NCBI GenBank assembly: GCA_017546455.1
Contig: JAFYWY010000069.1
Coordinates: forward strand, 1 to 52,115
From: Opitutales bacterium
GTDB taxonomy: Bacteria; Verrucomicrobiota; Verrucomicrobiia; Opitutales; UBA953
DNA: 52,115 bases
Direction: 5' to 3'
How positions within the stretch are numbered: the stretch's first letter is position 1; each line of letters begins with the position of its first letter. Shown here piece after piece: positions 1 to 8,313 of this stretch. A program made the translations under genes and the position numbers. The notes beneath the pieces were generated by a model that was not told where the DNA came from, did no database searches, and saw nothing but the letters and a program-made list of their open reading frames with translations.

Positions 1-1
1 A

Positions 2-3000
2 AAAAATTACGCGATCCTGGTGGACGGCGGTACCGTCGAGGAGCTTGCCGGAGAAATTTCGACATCCGAGTACTCGGTGGGCGGAGCACTCCAAATCCGG
101 AATGGCGGACACATTGAATCCGTTTCCGGGAAAATCACGGTCGAGGCGGAAAGCACGGCACAAGCACTGACGATTTCCGGCGGAACGATCGGTGAAATAA
201 CGGCTGATGCAAGGTTCTCTGCGACCGGAGTTGAGCCCAGAGGCGTATTCATTTCAAGCGATGGCGGTTCAATTGATTCTTTCTCCGGAGAAGTAACTGT
301 CACCGCAACTTCGGGAGCCGCTTACGGAATGTATGTCGCCTCGGAGGGGCAAATCGACACAATCGACGGGACGATTACGGTTAAAGGCTCAACCCAAGAG
401 AGTGCGTTCGGCATCTATGCCCGCAATAGTATCGGCAAATTCGCCGGAACCCTAAATATTGAAAATAATGCGGAACAGGATGCCTACGGTCTTTCGTTCG
501 GATTCAAACAAGAAGAGTACGGAACTTCTTCTTCTCCGATAACGCTCGGGGTTTACAACACCGACACCGACGACTCTACCGGGGTTGAGTACGATTGGTC
601 TAAGCTGAACATTTCCGTTGTTCACACCGAAAGTGACGCAGAAACGCCCTATCGCGCCTACGGCGTCTATGCGGAAAACACGCTCTCGAACGTCGATATC
701 GGCGGCTCGCTTTCCGCCGAAGCTCGGGGCAACGTTTACGCGCTTTATTTGGCGGACGGGAGTGCCAGCGTTCACGATTTGTCGGGCTCGTTCTCCGCAA
801 CGACACACGGCGAATTGGGCTCACGCGCAAACACGATTTACGCTTACAATAGTTCGCAAATTACCGGAAAAATTTCCGGCGAAGTTTCGATTTCCGCCGA
901 GAACGGGAACGTGTTCGGCTTGGCCTACGACAACGATGTGAACAGCTCCTCGCCGACCGTCATCAACAGCGACTACGATTCGGTCGCCGTTTATACGCAC
1001 TGGAACAGCAGCAACGGAGACGAAACCTGGTCTTCCTCGGGAATCGGGATTGATTTCCAAAAGATTCGCCTGAACGTCCATGCCGTCAACGGGAACGCGT
1101 ACGGGATCCGCATGGACAAGTACACGAATATTTCGGATGCCGTCGGCGGTTCGATCGTTGCAAATTCCGAATACGGAGCATCCTACGGGATTGTCAACGA
1201 TTCGACCAATGCAATAAACATTGCGGACGGCGCCAAAATTGCTGCGGGAACGGCGATTGAAACTGCCGGGAACGTGAACTTCGTCAACGCCTACAGCACG
1301 GGCAAGGCGATTTCCGTAACGGGTGCGCTAAACGCAACGCAGGACGTGACCGTGACCGTCAACGAAGGGGTCACCGTCATTCTCAACAACACGTCGTCCG
1401 TTTCCGGCAATATCAGTTTGGTCAATAACGGCACAATCGAATTTGCCGCCGAGCAAACGCAAGTCCAAAGCCGTGAGGCGACTACTTCCGTATCGCATAC
1501 AACGCAGGTAAACGCGAAGACGATTAGCGGAAGCGGAGAAATCGTTTTGGCAAGCGGCACCGATGTTTCGTTCGCAAACGCAATTGGCGTAAAGCAATTG
1601 ACGGTCCTCAACGGCGCGACGCTGCGCGGGAACGTTTCGATGTCGGAAGGCGCAAAGCTGATGCTTAACGGGGCCTTGGCTTTGGATGCTGAAAAGCGGG
1701 AAACGGTTTCGCTCGGCGGAGGAACGATTGAGCTCTCGGGGACGTCGTCGCTTACCGTGAAGTCTTTGACGCCGGGCGAAGAAATTCAAATCTTCCGCGA
1801 CGGCGAAGTCGCCGGTGACATCGTCGCATTCCTGAAACGTGGAGGAAGCGAAGAATTGGCGACCTATCTGCGGGAAGGTTCCGTTATTTACGACGCGACT
1901 TCCGGGCTTTCCGTCCGTGCCGTGAAGAATCCGTCTGAGACACTTGCGGCGCTCGGCGAGAACGATTTTTCCGCGAGTTTCAAAAGCTGGATTTTGGATT
2001 CCAGCCTCGAAGCGATGAAGAGTTTGGGCAAAGGGATTGTCAACGCGGCAGACATCAGCGGCTTTGACGCGCTTGAAGAAGATCCTCTCTTCAACGAGAT
2101 CTTAGCGGGAAATGCGAGCGCGGCACGGACGATTCTGGATCGTCTTTCCCCGCGCAGCTATGCGGCGATGGTCGCCATGCCCGCGGAATCCTTCCACGCA
2201 GACGCACGCAGCATTTCCGCACGCCTGGAACAACGCCGCGACAGTCATTTCGCGCAGGAAACTCCGTGGGAGTTCTTTGCGCAGGCGCAGGGCACGTCGG
2301 TGGACAACAAGACGGCGTCGAATGCTCCGACGTTCGAGTTCGACACTTACGGTGTGCTGGCGGGAGCGGACTGCAAGCTCGACGAAACCACGACCTTGGG
2401 ACTTGCTCTCGGCACGAGCACGGGCAAAGCAACGATTCACAACAACGGCGGGAAGATCGAATCGACGGATTTCCGCATCACCGGCTTTGCCGGGAAATCG
2501 TTTGAAAACTGCTTCGTCAATGCGGGCGCACAGCTCGGCTACGCAAGCTACGACGTAAAGCGCAAAACCGATTACGGAAATGCTAACGGCGACACGACCG
2601 GGCTGAGCGCAGGCGTTTTTGCCGACGCGGGAGCGGTGTTTGCGATTTCCGAAGAACAGAAAATCTTCGCAGCTCCGTATATCGGCTTGGCGTATATGTA
2701 CACGCAGGCGGATGCGTTTTCGGAAAGCGGAAGCGACAAAGCGTTTGACGCAGACGATATTTCCGGAGAAAGCCTGCGTGCGCGTATCGGGTGCAGCTTC
2801 TCTTGGGGATTCGACCTCGCGGAAACGCCGTGGCGCCTTGGCTTGGACCTCGCTTATTCCCACGATTTTCTCGGCGAAGAAATCGATGTGGACGTAACCG
2901 CAAAAAGCGGAGAAAGGATTTCGGAAACGGCCCGGGCACTTCCGGAAGACATCTTCTCGCTTGGCCCGACCTTGAACGTAGATCTGGACTCAAGCATGAG

Positions 3001-3085
3001 CGTTTATGCCGGCTATTCGTTCTCTACGGGAACGGATTCCTACGTCAACCACAGTGCGACTGCCGGTTTCCGCATGCGTTTCTAA
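2..3085 (+). CDS. Autotransporter with C-terminal beta-barrel (5' end outside window)
   Basis: The frame is open from the first bases, so the true start lies upstream; the GTG at 20 is just an internal codon. About 1,027 codons are visible. The N-terminal two thirds is a Ser/Thr/Gly/Ala-rich passenger built from imperfect units of roughly 30-40 residues: an AYG(I/M/V/L)Y-like strand followed by G-x-I-x-x-x-x-G-x-I-x-V-x-A, as expected for a beta-helix. A linker with ARLEQRRDSHF leads to a barrel of about 270 residues starting near WEFFAQAQG (around base 2265). The protein ends in FRMRF, with the terminal Phe typical of outer-membrane beta-signals. By family knowledge (type Va secretion, PF03797-like barrel) the barrel exports the passenger to the cell surface. 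No catalytic motif is visible in the passenger, so an adhesin or structural role is inference. A strong terminator follows. Confidence 0.9.
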   Translation, partial: KNYAILVDGGTVEELAGEISTSEYSVGGALQIRNGGHIESVSGKITVEAESTAQALTISGGTIGEITADARFSATGVEPRGVFISSDGGSIDSFSGEVTVTATSGAAYGMYVASEGQIDTIDGTITVKGSTQESAFGIYARNSIGKFAGTLNIENNAEQDAYGLSFGFKQEEYGTSSSPITLGVYNTDTDDSTGVEYDWSKLNISVVHTESDAETPYRAYGVYAENTLSNVDIGGSLSAEARGNVYALYLADGSASVHDLSGSFSATTHGELGSRANTIYAYNSSQITGKISGEVSISAENGNVFGLAYDNDVNSSSPTVINSDYDSVAVYTHWNSSNGDETWSSSGIGIDFQKIRLNVHAVNGNAYGIRMDKYTNISDAVGGSIVANSEYGASYGIVNDSTNAINIADGAKIAAGTAIETAGNVNFVNAYSTGKAISVTGALNATQDVTVTVNEGVTVILNNTSSVSGNISLVNNGTIEFAAEQTQVQSREATTSVSHTTQVNAKTISGSGEIVLASGTDVSFANAIGVKQLTVLNGATLRGNVSMSEGAKLMLNGALALDAEKRETVSLGGGTIELSGTSSLTVKSLTPGEEIQIFRDGEVAGDIVAFLKRGGSEELATYLREGSVIYDATSGLSVRAVKNPSETLAALGENDFSASFKSWILDSSLEAMKSLGKGIVNAADISGFDALEEDPLFNEILAGNASAARTILDRLSPRSYAAMVAMPAESFHADARSISARLEQRRDSHFAQETPWEFFAQAQGTSVDNKTASNAPTFEFDTYGVLAGADCKLDETTTLGLALGTSTGKATIHNNGGKIESTDFRITGFAGKSFENCFVNAGAQLGYASYDVKRKTDYGNANGDTTGLSAGVFADAGAVFAISEEQKIFAAPYIGLAYMYTQADAFSESGSDKAFDADDISGESLRARIGCSFSWGFDLAETPWRLGLDLAYSHDFLGEEIDVDVTAKSGERISETARALPEDIFSLGPTLNVDLDSSMSVYAGYSFSTGTDSYVNHSATAGFRMRF

Positions 3086-3157
3086 AGGAACGCTTGCGGA
3101 GCCGATGCGCGCTCCCGCTGTGTACGGGTGTGCAATCGCAGCCGCGAGGAAATAGGT

Positions 3158-3199
3158 GCTTTCCGGCAAAATCTTTTGCCGGAAAGCTTCTCGTTTTTT
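3158..3199 (+). terminator. Rho-independent terminator after the autotransporter
   Basis: A 14-bp perfect inverted repeat pairs 3158-3171 (gctttccggcaaaa) with 3174-3187 (ttttgccggaaagc); the innermost A-T pairs probably open to form the loop. It is followed by ttctcgtttttt. It lies 73 bp after the autotransporter stop and about 150 bp before the SDR gene. The rest of 3086-3344 shows no recognisable gene. Confidence 0.8.
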
Positions 3200-3344
3200 G
3201 GGGGGACGAGGCAGAAGAATTTTTCTCCTTGGAAGCCCCGACGAGACGTTTGTGCTCGCTCGGCAGATGCAAAAGGTTTGATTTCGCGGATTCGAATTTA
3301 TGCAATGTGCGGGAGAAAATCAGAAAGTTTTTACGAGGACAATT

Positions 3345-4061
3345 ATGGGTGAGCTTATGTTCAAAGGCAAAGTGGCGGTGGTGACCGGCGGGGCGCAGGG
3401 CATCGGAAAGTGTTGCGCGGAATACTTTGAGCGTGAAGGGGCGGTGGTGCATGTCATCGACATACGGGAAGGTCCGTGGTTTGTCGGCGATCTTGCGGAC
3501 AAGACGGTTCTCGAGCGTTTTGCTGCAGAGGTGCTTGCCGAGAGCGGGCGCGTCGATGTGCTTGTCAATAATGCGATGCCGCTTTTCAAGGGGATCGACG
3601 AGTGTACCTACGAAGAGTTTACTTATGCGCAGGCGGTCGGCGTGGTGGCTCCGTTTTACCTTTCGAAGTTGTTTAAGGACCATTTTTCGAAGGGAGCGTC
3701 GATAATCAACATTGCTTCTTCCCGCGACAGGATGAGCCAGCCGCAGACGGAGAGTTACACGGCGGCAAAAGGCGGGATTGCCGCTCTTACGCACGGGCTT
3801 GCCGCCAGCCTTGCGGGGAAAGTCCGGGTAAACTCCATTTCTCCCGGATGGATAGACACCCAGTCTAAAAAGTATGACGGCCCCGATGCGGCCCAGCATT
3901 TTGCCGGTCGCGTCGGAACGCCTGCGGACATCGCAGAAATGGTGCTCTATCTGGCCTCCGACAAGGCGGGCTTCATTACGGGAGAGAATATCTGTATCGA
4001 CGGCGGCATGACCCGAAACATGATTTATCACAACGACTTCGGTTGGAAATTCGGCGGCTGA
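3345..4061 (+). CDS. SDR family NAD(P)-dependent oxidoreductase
   Basis: This is a classical short-chain dehydrogenase of 238 residues. It shows the cofactor glycine motif TGGAQGIGK (residues 14-22), NNA at 75-77, the catalytic Ser near 125, and Tyr138/Lys142 in YTAAK, followed by the usual SPGWIDT and a GGM segment near the C-terminus. The substrate cannot be told from sequence. I chose the ATG at 3345 because a GAGGA ribosome site sits 5 bases upstream; an in-frame ATG at 3300 would add 15 residues before the Rossmann fold with no such site. The patatin-like gene follows 46 bp later with no terminator visible, so the two may be co-transcribed. Confidence 0.9.
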   Translation: MGELMFKGKVAVVTGGAQGIGKCCAEYFEREGAVVHVIDIREGPWFVGDLADKTVLERFAAEVLAESGRVDVLVNNAMPLFKGIDECTYEEFTYAQAVGVVAPFYLSKLFKDHFSKGASIINIASSRDRMSQPQTESYTAAKGGIAALTHGLAASLAGKVRVNSISPGWIDTQSKKYDGPDAAQHFAGRVGTPADIAEMVLYLASDKAGFITGENICIDGGMTRNMIYHNDFGWKFGG

Positions 4062-4082
4062 TGTTTTCGCTGAAAGGATTTT

Positions 4083-4103
4083 ATGTTACGCTTCCGCTTA
4101 TAG
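4083..4103 (+). other. Six-codon mini-ORF upstream of the patatin gene
   Basis: ATG TTA CGC TTC CGC TTA TAG encodes MLRFRL. It is preceded by AAAGGA (4073-4078) with a 4-base spacer, one of the better ribosome sites in this window. Its stop lies 4 bases before the patatin ATG at 4108, which itself lacks a ribosome site because the stop region occupies that position. Translational coupling or leader-peptide control is inference. Confidence 0.4.
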
Positions 4104-4107
4104 TTGT

Positions 4108-5007
4108 ATGAAAATCGGGCTTGTATTAGAGGGCGGCGCCATGCGCGGGATGTTCACGGCGGGTATCTTGGATGTGTTTATGGAGGAGGGCGTAAGCGTT
4201 GACGGCGTAATCGGCGTGTCGGCGGGAGCCGCCTTCGGCGTGAATTACAAGACGGGGCAGATAGGCCGGGCAATCCGCTACAATACGCGATTTTGCAACG
4301 ACAAGCGCTATTGCGGTTTTTGGAGCCTGCTGCGCAACGGAAATATTTACAGTACCGATTTCGCCTACGGGGAAGTGCCGCTCGTGCACGACAAGTTCGA
4401 TTTCGAGGCCTACAGCCGCAGCCCCATGCCGTTTTATATGGTGGCGACGGACGTGGAGACGGGCGAAGCCGTCTATCACGAGTACGGCGGCTACGAAGAC
4501 CATCTGTTTGATTGGGTGCGCGCCAGCGCATCTATGCCTTTGGTGTCGCAGATCGTGGAAATCGAGGGCCGGAAGTTTTTGGACGGCGGGATTGCCGATC
4601 CCATTCCGCTACGCTACTTCGAAGACATCGGCTACAAACGGAATATCGTGATTTTGACCCAGCCGGACAGCTATGAGAAAAAAGAAAGCGGCATCCTCTT
4701 CGCCGTGCGGCTTATGTATCGTAAGTACCCGAAGCTGGTAAAGGTTTTGGAAGAGCGCCATTTGCGCTACAACGAGACTTTGCGTTATATCCGAGAAAAA
4801 GAGGCTGCCGGCGAAATTCTCGTGTTGCGCCCGCAGGAAGCGCTTCCGGTAAGCCGGGTGGAAAAGAACCCGCAGCGCCTGCGCGATGTTCATGCAATCG
4901 GCTGTGCGATGGCGCGGGAACGCTTGGATGCGGTGCGTGCCTTTATTCGCGGGTGCAAATCTTTGGTGCACGGCTCCGGGGAGCCTTCGGCGGTGAATGG
5001 TGATTAG
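4108..5007 (+). CDS. Patatin-like phospholipase family protein
   Basis: This 299-residue protein has all patatin landmarks: an oxyanion-hole glycine stretch LEGGAMRG (residues 7-14), the nucleophile elbow GVSAG with Ser38, and the catalytic Asp159 in LDGGIADPIP. The family cleaves acyl chains from lipids with a Ser-Asp dyad. The layout resembles bacterial YjjU-type cytoplasmic patatins with an extra C-terminal part of about 120 residues; no signal peptide is present. The start at 4108 gives the family-typical MKIGLVLEGG N-terminus. It is preceded by a short ORF that may couple its translation. The last codons and TAG stop lie within a dispersed repeat (4991-5014), so the final few residues may not be ancestral. 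Confidence 0.9.
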   Translation: MKIGLVLEGGAMRGMFTAGILDVFMEEGVSVDGVIGVSAGAAFGVNYKTGQIGRAIRYNTRFCNDKRYCGFWSLLRNGNIYSTDFAYGEVPLVHDKFDFEAYSRSPMPFYMVATDVETGEAVYHEYGGYEDHLFDWVRASASMPLVSQIVEIEGRKFLDGGIADPIPLRYFEDIGYKRNIVILTQPDSYEKKESGILFAVRLMYRKYPKLVKVLEERHLRYNETLRYIREKEAAGEILVLRPQEALPVSRVEKNPQRLRDVHAIGCAMARERLDAVRAFIRGCKSLVHGSGEPSAVNGD

Positions 5008-5081
5008 TGAGCGGAATTCCTCTCTATTGGCCGGTTTCTATTCACGGTTGCGCCAGCGCTATTCATTGTTCACTAATCGCT
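4991..5081. repeat. Dispersed imperfect repeat, copy A
   Basis: It begins GGTGAATGGTGATTAGTG (4993-5010), runs on through GAGCGG, contains CTATTCACGG (5038-5047) and ends with an inverted version, TTCATTGTTCACTAATCGC. Copies B (15969-16024) and C (31598-31627) share the same words. This copy includes the TAG stop of the patatin gene. The remaining intergenic stretch to 5227 is AT-rich with no recognisable gene. Confidence 0.5.
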
Positions 5082-5227
5082 AAAGATCTATTCCTTATCT
5101 GCTATCAGCTCCTCAGCTTTTAAGCTTTCCGTAGGGCGATTGTTGCCCGTTCCGTTCTCAATAAAATGGAATCATTACAAAAATATCTTGTGTTTTGATT
5201 TAAAATTTGAAATGATTACAGGGAAAT

Positions 5228-5689
5228 ATGTTATCCGTTAATTATCAGAATCATTCACTCCCTGAGGGAATTGTCCCGGCGCTGCGTGTGGAGCCGATGC
5301 CGAAGGATACGAACCAGAACGGCGACGTGTTCGGCGGCTGGGTGATGAGCCACGTGGACCTGGCGGGAGCGAGTACGGCGATGCGCTATGCACAGAGCCG
5401 CTACATCGTTACGCGAGCGGTCAGCAGCCTGACTTTCGAAGCTCCGGTTATGGTCGGAGATGTCGTCTCTTTCTATGCGGACATCACGAAAATCGGCCGC
5501 ACTTCGCTGACGGTGAAGGTGGTTGTCTATGCCGAGCGCCTCACGAAGCTGTGCAATCGCGTCGCCAAGATTACGGAGGCGGAGCTTGTGTTTGTCGCGT
5601 TGGACGAGAACAAGTGCCCGATTGCCTTGGAAGACGCGCGTGCCCGCTTTGCCGAGGCTTGTCCCATCGACTTTACCCGTGCGAACTGA
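5228..5689 (+). CDS. Acyl-CoA thioesterase, hotdog fold (YciA-like)
   Basis: A 153-residue single hotdog domain. The signature N-x-N-G-D-V-F-G-G-W (residues 29-38) on the central helix, followed by HVDLAGAS, is that of the YciA/BACH-type acyl-CoA thioesterases, in which the Asp is catalytic. These enzymes hydrolyse acyl-CoA to free acid and CoA in the cytoplasm. Chain-length preference is not evident. An AGGGAAAT stretch precedes the ATG. The gene stands alone: a 220-bp gap upstream and a strong terminator at 5734-5770 downstream. Confidence 0.88.
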   Translation: MLSVNYQNHSLPEGIVPALRVEPMPKDTNQNGDVFGGWVMSHVDLAGASTAMRYAQSRYIVTRAVSSLTFEAPVMVGDVVSFYADITKIGRTSLTVKVVVYAERLTKLCNRVAKITEAELVFVALDENKCPIALEDARARFAEACPIDFTRAN

Positions 5690-5733
5690 GCGGCGGGATT
5701 AGTCTTGTAATTCGGGGATATTTGCGCAAAATG

Positions 5734-5770
5734 AACGAAGTTCAGTCGTCGGACTGGCTTCGTTTTTTTT
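5734..5770 (+). terminator. Rho-independent terminator after the thioesterase
   Basis: The stem pairs AACGAAG/CTTCG (outer, 5734-5740 with 5758-5762) and CAGTC/GACTG (inner, 5743-5747 with 5752-5756). An uninterrupted run of T follows to 5770. Confidence 0.8.
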
Positions 5771-5794
5771 GTACCCTAACCAACAAGAACAAAT

Positions 5795-6370
5795 ATGAAA
5801 AAATTCCCTAAGTATCTTCTTTGTGCTCCTGCGCTGCTCGCGCTCCTCGCTTTTTCCGGTTGCGTCTCCGGCAAGGATTCCGGTTCGTCGTTGCCCTATA
5901 ACCCGGAAAATCCTTCCGCAGTGGTCGTTTCGCTGCCGTTTTCCGAATATGTTCAGGACACCGACGAAGCCTTTCGCGCCCGCGGGATTGCGGAGGCAAT
6001 GATTTCGCAAAACGCCCTGAATGCCGCGATGATGGACGCGAAGGTCAAGCTTGCCGGCAAGGTCATGACGGCAATTGATGCGGCTTCGGAAAGCGTTGCT
6101 TCAACGGCTCAGGAAGACGCTACCATCGTGTCGATGCGCAATTGGAAGGAATCTGCCAAGGCTCAAGTCCGGCAGACGCTGACGGATATTCGCGTTTTGG
6201 GCGAAGAGCTGCGCCGCGAACCGGCAGATAGCCGCTACATCGCTTATGTCGCGATCGAAGTGAACAAAAAAGCGCTCGCCAATGCGCTTTCGAACAAAGC
6301 GGCGCAGACTTCTTCGGACGAAAAGGCAAAGCTCCGCGAAAATCTCGAAAAGGCCTTCTCCGAAAAATAA
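5795..6370 (+). CDS. LPP20-like lipoprotein
   Basis: A 191-residue lipoprotein with a basic N-terminus, a hydrophobic core and the lipobox AFSGC (Cys near residue 24), so it should be lipidated and anchored in a membrane. The mature part carries A-x-x-x-A-x-x-x-A-K-x-x-L-A-G-K and later SRYIAYVAIEVNKKAL, a helix-strand pattern resembling the LPP20/FlgT N-terminal fold found in surface lipoproteins. The C-terminus is charged and helical. The following gene (6487-7314) has the same type of domain plus DUF4384, so the two form a plausible functional pair despite the terminator-like hairpin between them. Exact function unknown. Confidence 0.7.
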   Translation: MKKFPKYLLCAPALLALLAFSGCVSGKDSGSSLPYNPENPSAVVVSLPFSEYVQDTDEAFRARGIAEAMISQNALNAAMMDAKVKLAGKVMTAIDAASESVASTAQEDATIVSMRNWKESAKAQVRQTLTDIRVLGEELRREPADSRYIAYVAIEVNKKALANALSNKAAQTSSDEKAKLRENLEKAFSEK

Positions 6371-6398
6371 TTCGTTGGCCTTAATCCTCCGATAAGCA

Positions 6399-6446
6399 AA
6401 CGGCAACAGTCCCCGCATAAACCGCGTTACTGTTGCCGTTCGCATT
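6399..6446 (+). terminator. Hairpin terminator between the two secreted-protein genes
   Basis: A perfect 12-bp inverted repeat, AACGGCAACAGT (6399-6410) and ACTGTTGCCGTT (6429-6440), with an 18-base loop. It is followed by CGCATTTTTAAT. The T-run is short, so termination may be partial. Confidence 0.6.
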
Positions 6447-6486
6447 TTTAATAAGGACGTTTTTCCGCATTAACCGACAACCTCTC

Positions 6487-7314
6487 ATGAAATACCTATC
6501 GCTTCTTTTGCTCTTGCCGAGCTTGCTCTTAGGGACGGTGCTTCCCGCGCTTGCCGAAGACGGTGCAATCGTCGTCAAAAAAGTGCGTGGCGAGTGGCGG
6601 CTTTCTCCGGAGACGGACGAGTCGCCCAAGGAGGCGTTTTTTAAGGCACAGAACGAGGCCCGCCGCAAGGCGATTGCCGAGGTTTGCGGAGAAACCGTAA
6701 TGTCGTGGGAGACTCTGTTGTCGCACTCGTCGGAGCAGCAGTACAGCGGGGTCGTTATTACGAATAGCGTCGGTGTCGTTCACTCGATGAAGGAACTGCG
6801 TCGCGGCTGGGTTTTTCCGGCGGCGGGAGAAGTCGGTGCCCGCGATTACCCGAGTGTATTTTTCGAAGCGGAAATTGCCGTGAAGAAGGAAGTACAACAG
6901 CCGGATCCGGCGTTTACGGCCTTGGTGAGCGGCGGGAAAAGCCGCTATCGGCACAACGAACAGGATATTTTTTCCGTGAAGGTCGCACAGGATGCCTTTC
7001 TTACGGTGTTTTGGCTAAATCACGACTTTCAGGCCGATATCGTTTTTCCGGCCGATCGCCTGGAAAGCAACCGCATCCGAGCGGAGAAAAAATCGCCCGA
7101 GTTTCCGCTCGTGTTCATGGTTTCGTCCCCGCGCTCCAAGAGGGAGACGGGCACTCTCTTTTTTGTCCTGACGAAGCGTTATTACCCCTTCCTCAAGCCC
7201 GATTCGAAAGCGCAGGATCTTGAGGCCAACCGCGAGCGCATCGAGCAGTGGATGGCGGCTATTCCCGTCAAAGAGCGTTTTATTTACGCCGTGCCGTTCG
7301 TTATCGAACGCTGA
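6487..7314 (+). CDS. Secreted protein with LPP20/FlgT-like and DUF4384-like regions
   Basis: A 275-residue exported protein. The ATG at 6487 gives a clean signal peptide (MKYLSLLLLLPSLL..., cleavage after LPALA near residue 22); the ATG at 6433 would bury it. Residues about 40-120 have the pattern AFFKAQNEARRKAIAEVCGE, typical of FlgT-N/LPP20-like domains. Residues about 150-240 (FSVKVAQDAFLTVFWLNHD...IVFPAD) look like DUF4384, a beta-sandwich seen in envelope proteins. No enzyme motif is seen. It follows the LPP20-like lipoprotein and its stop codon directly abuts the stop of the convergent hemA. Confidence 0.65.
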   Translation: MKYLSLLLLLPSLLLGTVLPALAEDGAIVVKKVRGEWRLSPETDESPKEAFFKAQNEARRKAIAEVCGETVMSWETLLSHSSEQQYSGVVITNSVGVVHSMKELRRGWVFPAAGEVGARDYPSVFFEAEIAVKKEVQQPDPAFTALVSGGKSRYRHNEQDIFSVKVAQDAFLTVFWLNHDFQADIVFPADRLESNRIRAEKKSPEFPLVFMVSSPRSKRETGTLFFVLTKRYYPFLKPDSKAQDLEANRERIEQWMAAIPVKERFIYAVPFVIER

Positions 7315-8313
7315 TCAGAGCGCTTCGAAGACACGTCGGGCGCGTCGGGACAACTCTCCGCGGCAGAGGACGGCTTCGCGTTCCCGCGCGGCGAGATTTT
7401 CGTTGGCGATTCCGGCCAGGTCTTCCAAACCGTAAATCCAAAGGGCATCGCTTTCTTCGACGCTCGGGAAATTGCGCGGCATGCCGAGATCGATGAGAAA
7501 GAGCGGGCGTTCCCGGCGGCGTTTTAAAATCTGCTTCAGAGCGGCTTCCGACAAGAGCGGTTCTTCGACGCTTGAACAGCCGACGACGACATCGGCGTGT
7601 TCCATTCGGGAAGTGAGGGCGCCCAATTCAATGGCTCCGGCACCGATTTCGGCTGCCAGCGCGTGGGCTCGTTCAAAATTCCGGCTTGCGACGAGGACGT
7701 TTTCGGCACCCCGCGAGACAAAGGATTGGGCCGTTTTGCGTCCGGCTTCTCCCGTGCCGACGACGAGGACCGAGCTACGGGACAGATCGCCGAAAACGCG
7801 TCCGGCGAGTTCCACGGCGACATTGCCGATGCTGATTTGCCCCTGGGCGATTCCGGTTTCGGTGCGTGCCCATTTGGCGGCTTGGAAGCTTTTTTGGAAA
7901 ACGCGATTCAGGGTCGCTCCCGAAGTGCCCGCAGAGCAAGCCGCCTCGTAAGCCTGTTTGACCTGACCGAGAATTTCCGCTTCGCCGACCATGCGGGAAT
8001 CGAGTCCCGAAGTGAGTTCAAAGAGGTGGCGGATGGCATCGCAGGCGGAAAAGAGCTCGGCATTTTTCAAAATGATTTCCTTGGAAAGCCCGGAATAAGC
8101 GGCAAGCGCTTCTGCGATTTTGTCCGTGACGGGGCCTTTGCCGCGTGCGTAAACTTCGACGCGGTTGCAGGTCGAAAGCAAAACACATTCCTCGAGACCC
8201 GAAAAAATGCCTTCGGCGTAGAGGGCTTCCGCCCGTTCACGCGACACGGAGAGAGCTTCCAAAACCGCGAGTTCCGCCGTACGGAAATTACACGAAAAGG
8301 CGACGAGACTCAT
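7315..8313 (-). CDS. hemA: Glutamyl-tRNA reductase, short form
   Basis: Reduces glutamyl-tRNA(Glu) to glutamate-1-semialdehyde, the first step of C5-pathway tetrapyrrole synthesis. The catalytic Cys49 sits in LLSTCNRVEVY; SGLDSRMVGEAEILGQVK and the NADPH site VVGTGEAGRKTA are intact. The start at 8313 gives the family N-terminus (MSLVAFSCNFRTA) and a 4-bp ATGA overlap with the upstream ccsA/hemX-like gene; the longer reading only adds residues in frame over that gene. At 332 residues it is about 80-90 shorter than the usual 410-430: it stops soon after the NADPH domain, so the C-terminal dimerisation helix bundle is missing. Confidence 0.92.
   Translation of the reverse strand: MSLVAFSCNFRTAELAVLEALSVSRERAEALYAEGIFSGLEECVLLSTCNRVEVYARGKGPVTDKIAEALAAYSGLSKEIILKNAELFSACDAIRHLFELTSGLDSRMVGEAEILGQVKQAYEAACSAGTSGATLNRVFQKSFQAAKWARTETGIAQGQISIGNVAVELAGRVFGDLSRSSVLVVGTGEAGRKTAQSFVSRGAENVLVASRNFERAHALAAEIGAGAIELGALTSRMEHADVVVGCSSVEEPLLSEAALKQILKRRRERPLFLIDLGMPRNFPSVEESDALWIYGLEDLAGIANENLAAREREAVLCRGELSRRARRVFEAL

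Noticed and set aside
4991..5081. The TGAATGGTGA-type repeats considered as a CRISPR array.
   Set aside because: Units are imperfect, irregularly spaced and inverted; no constant repeat-spacer periodicity and no cas genes nearby.
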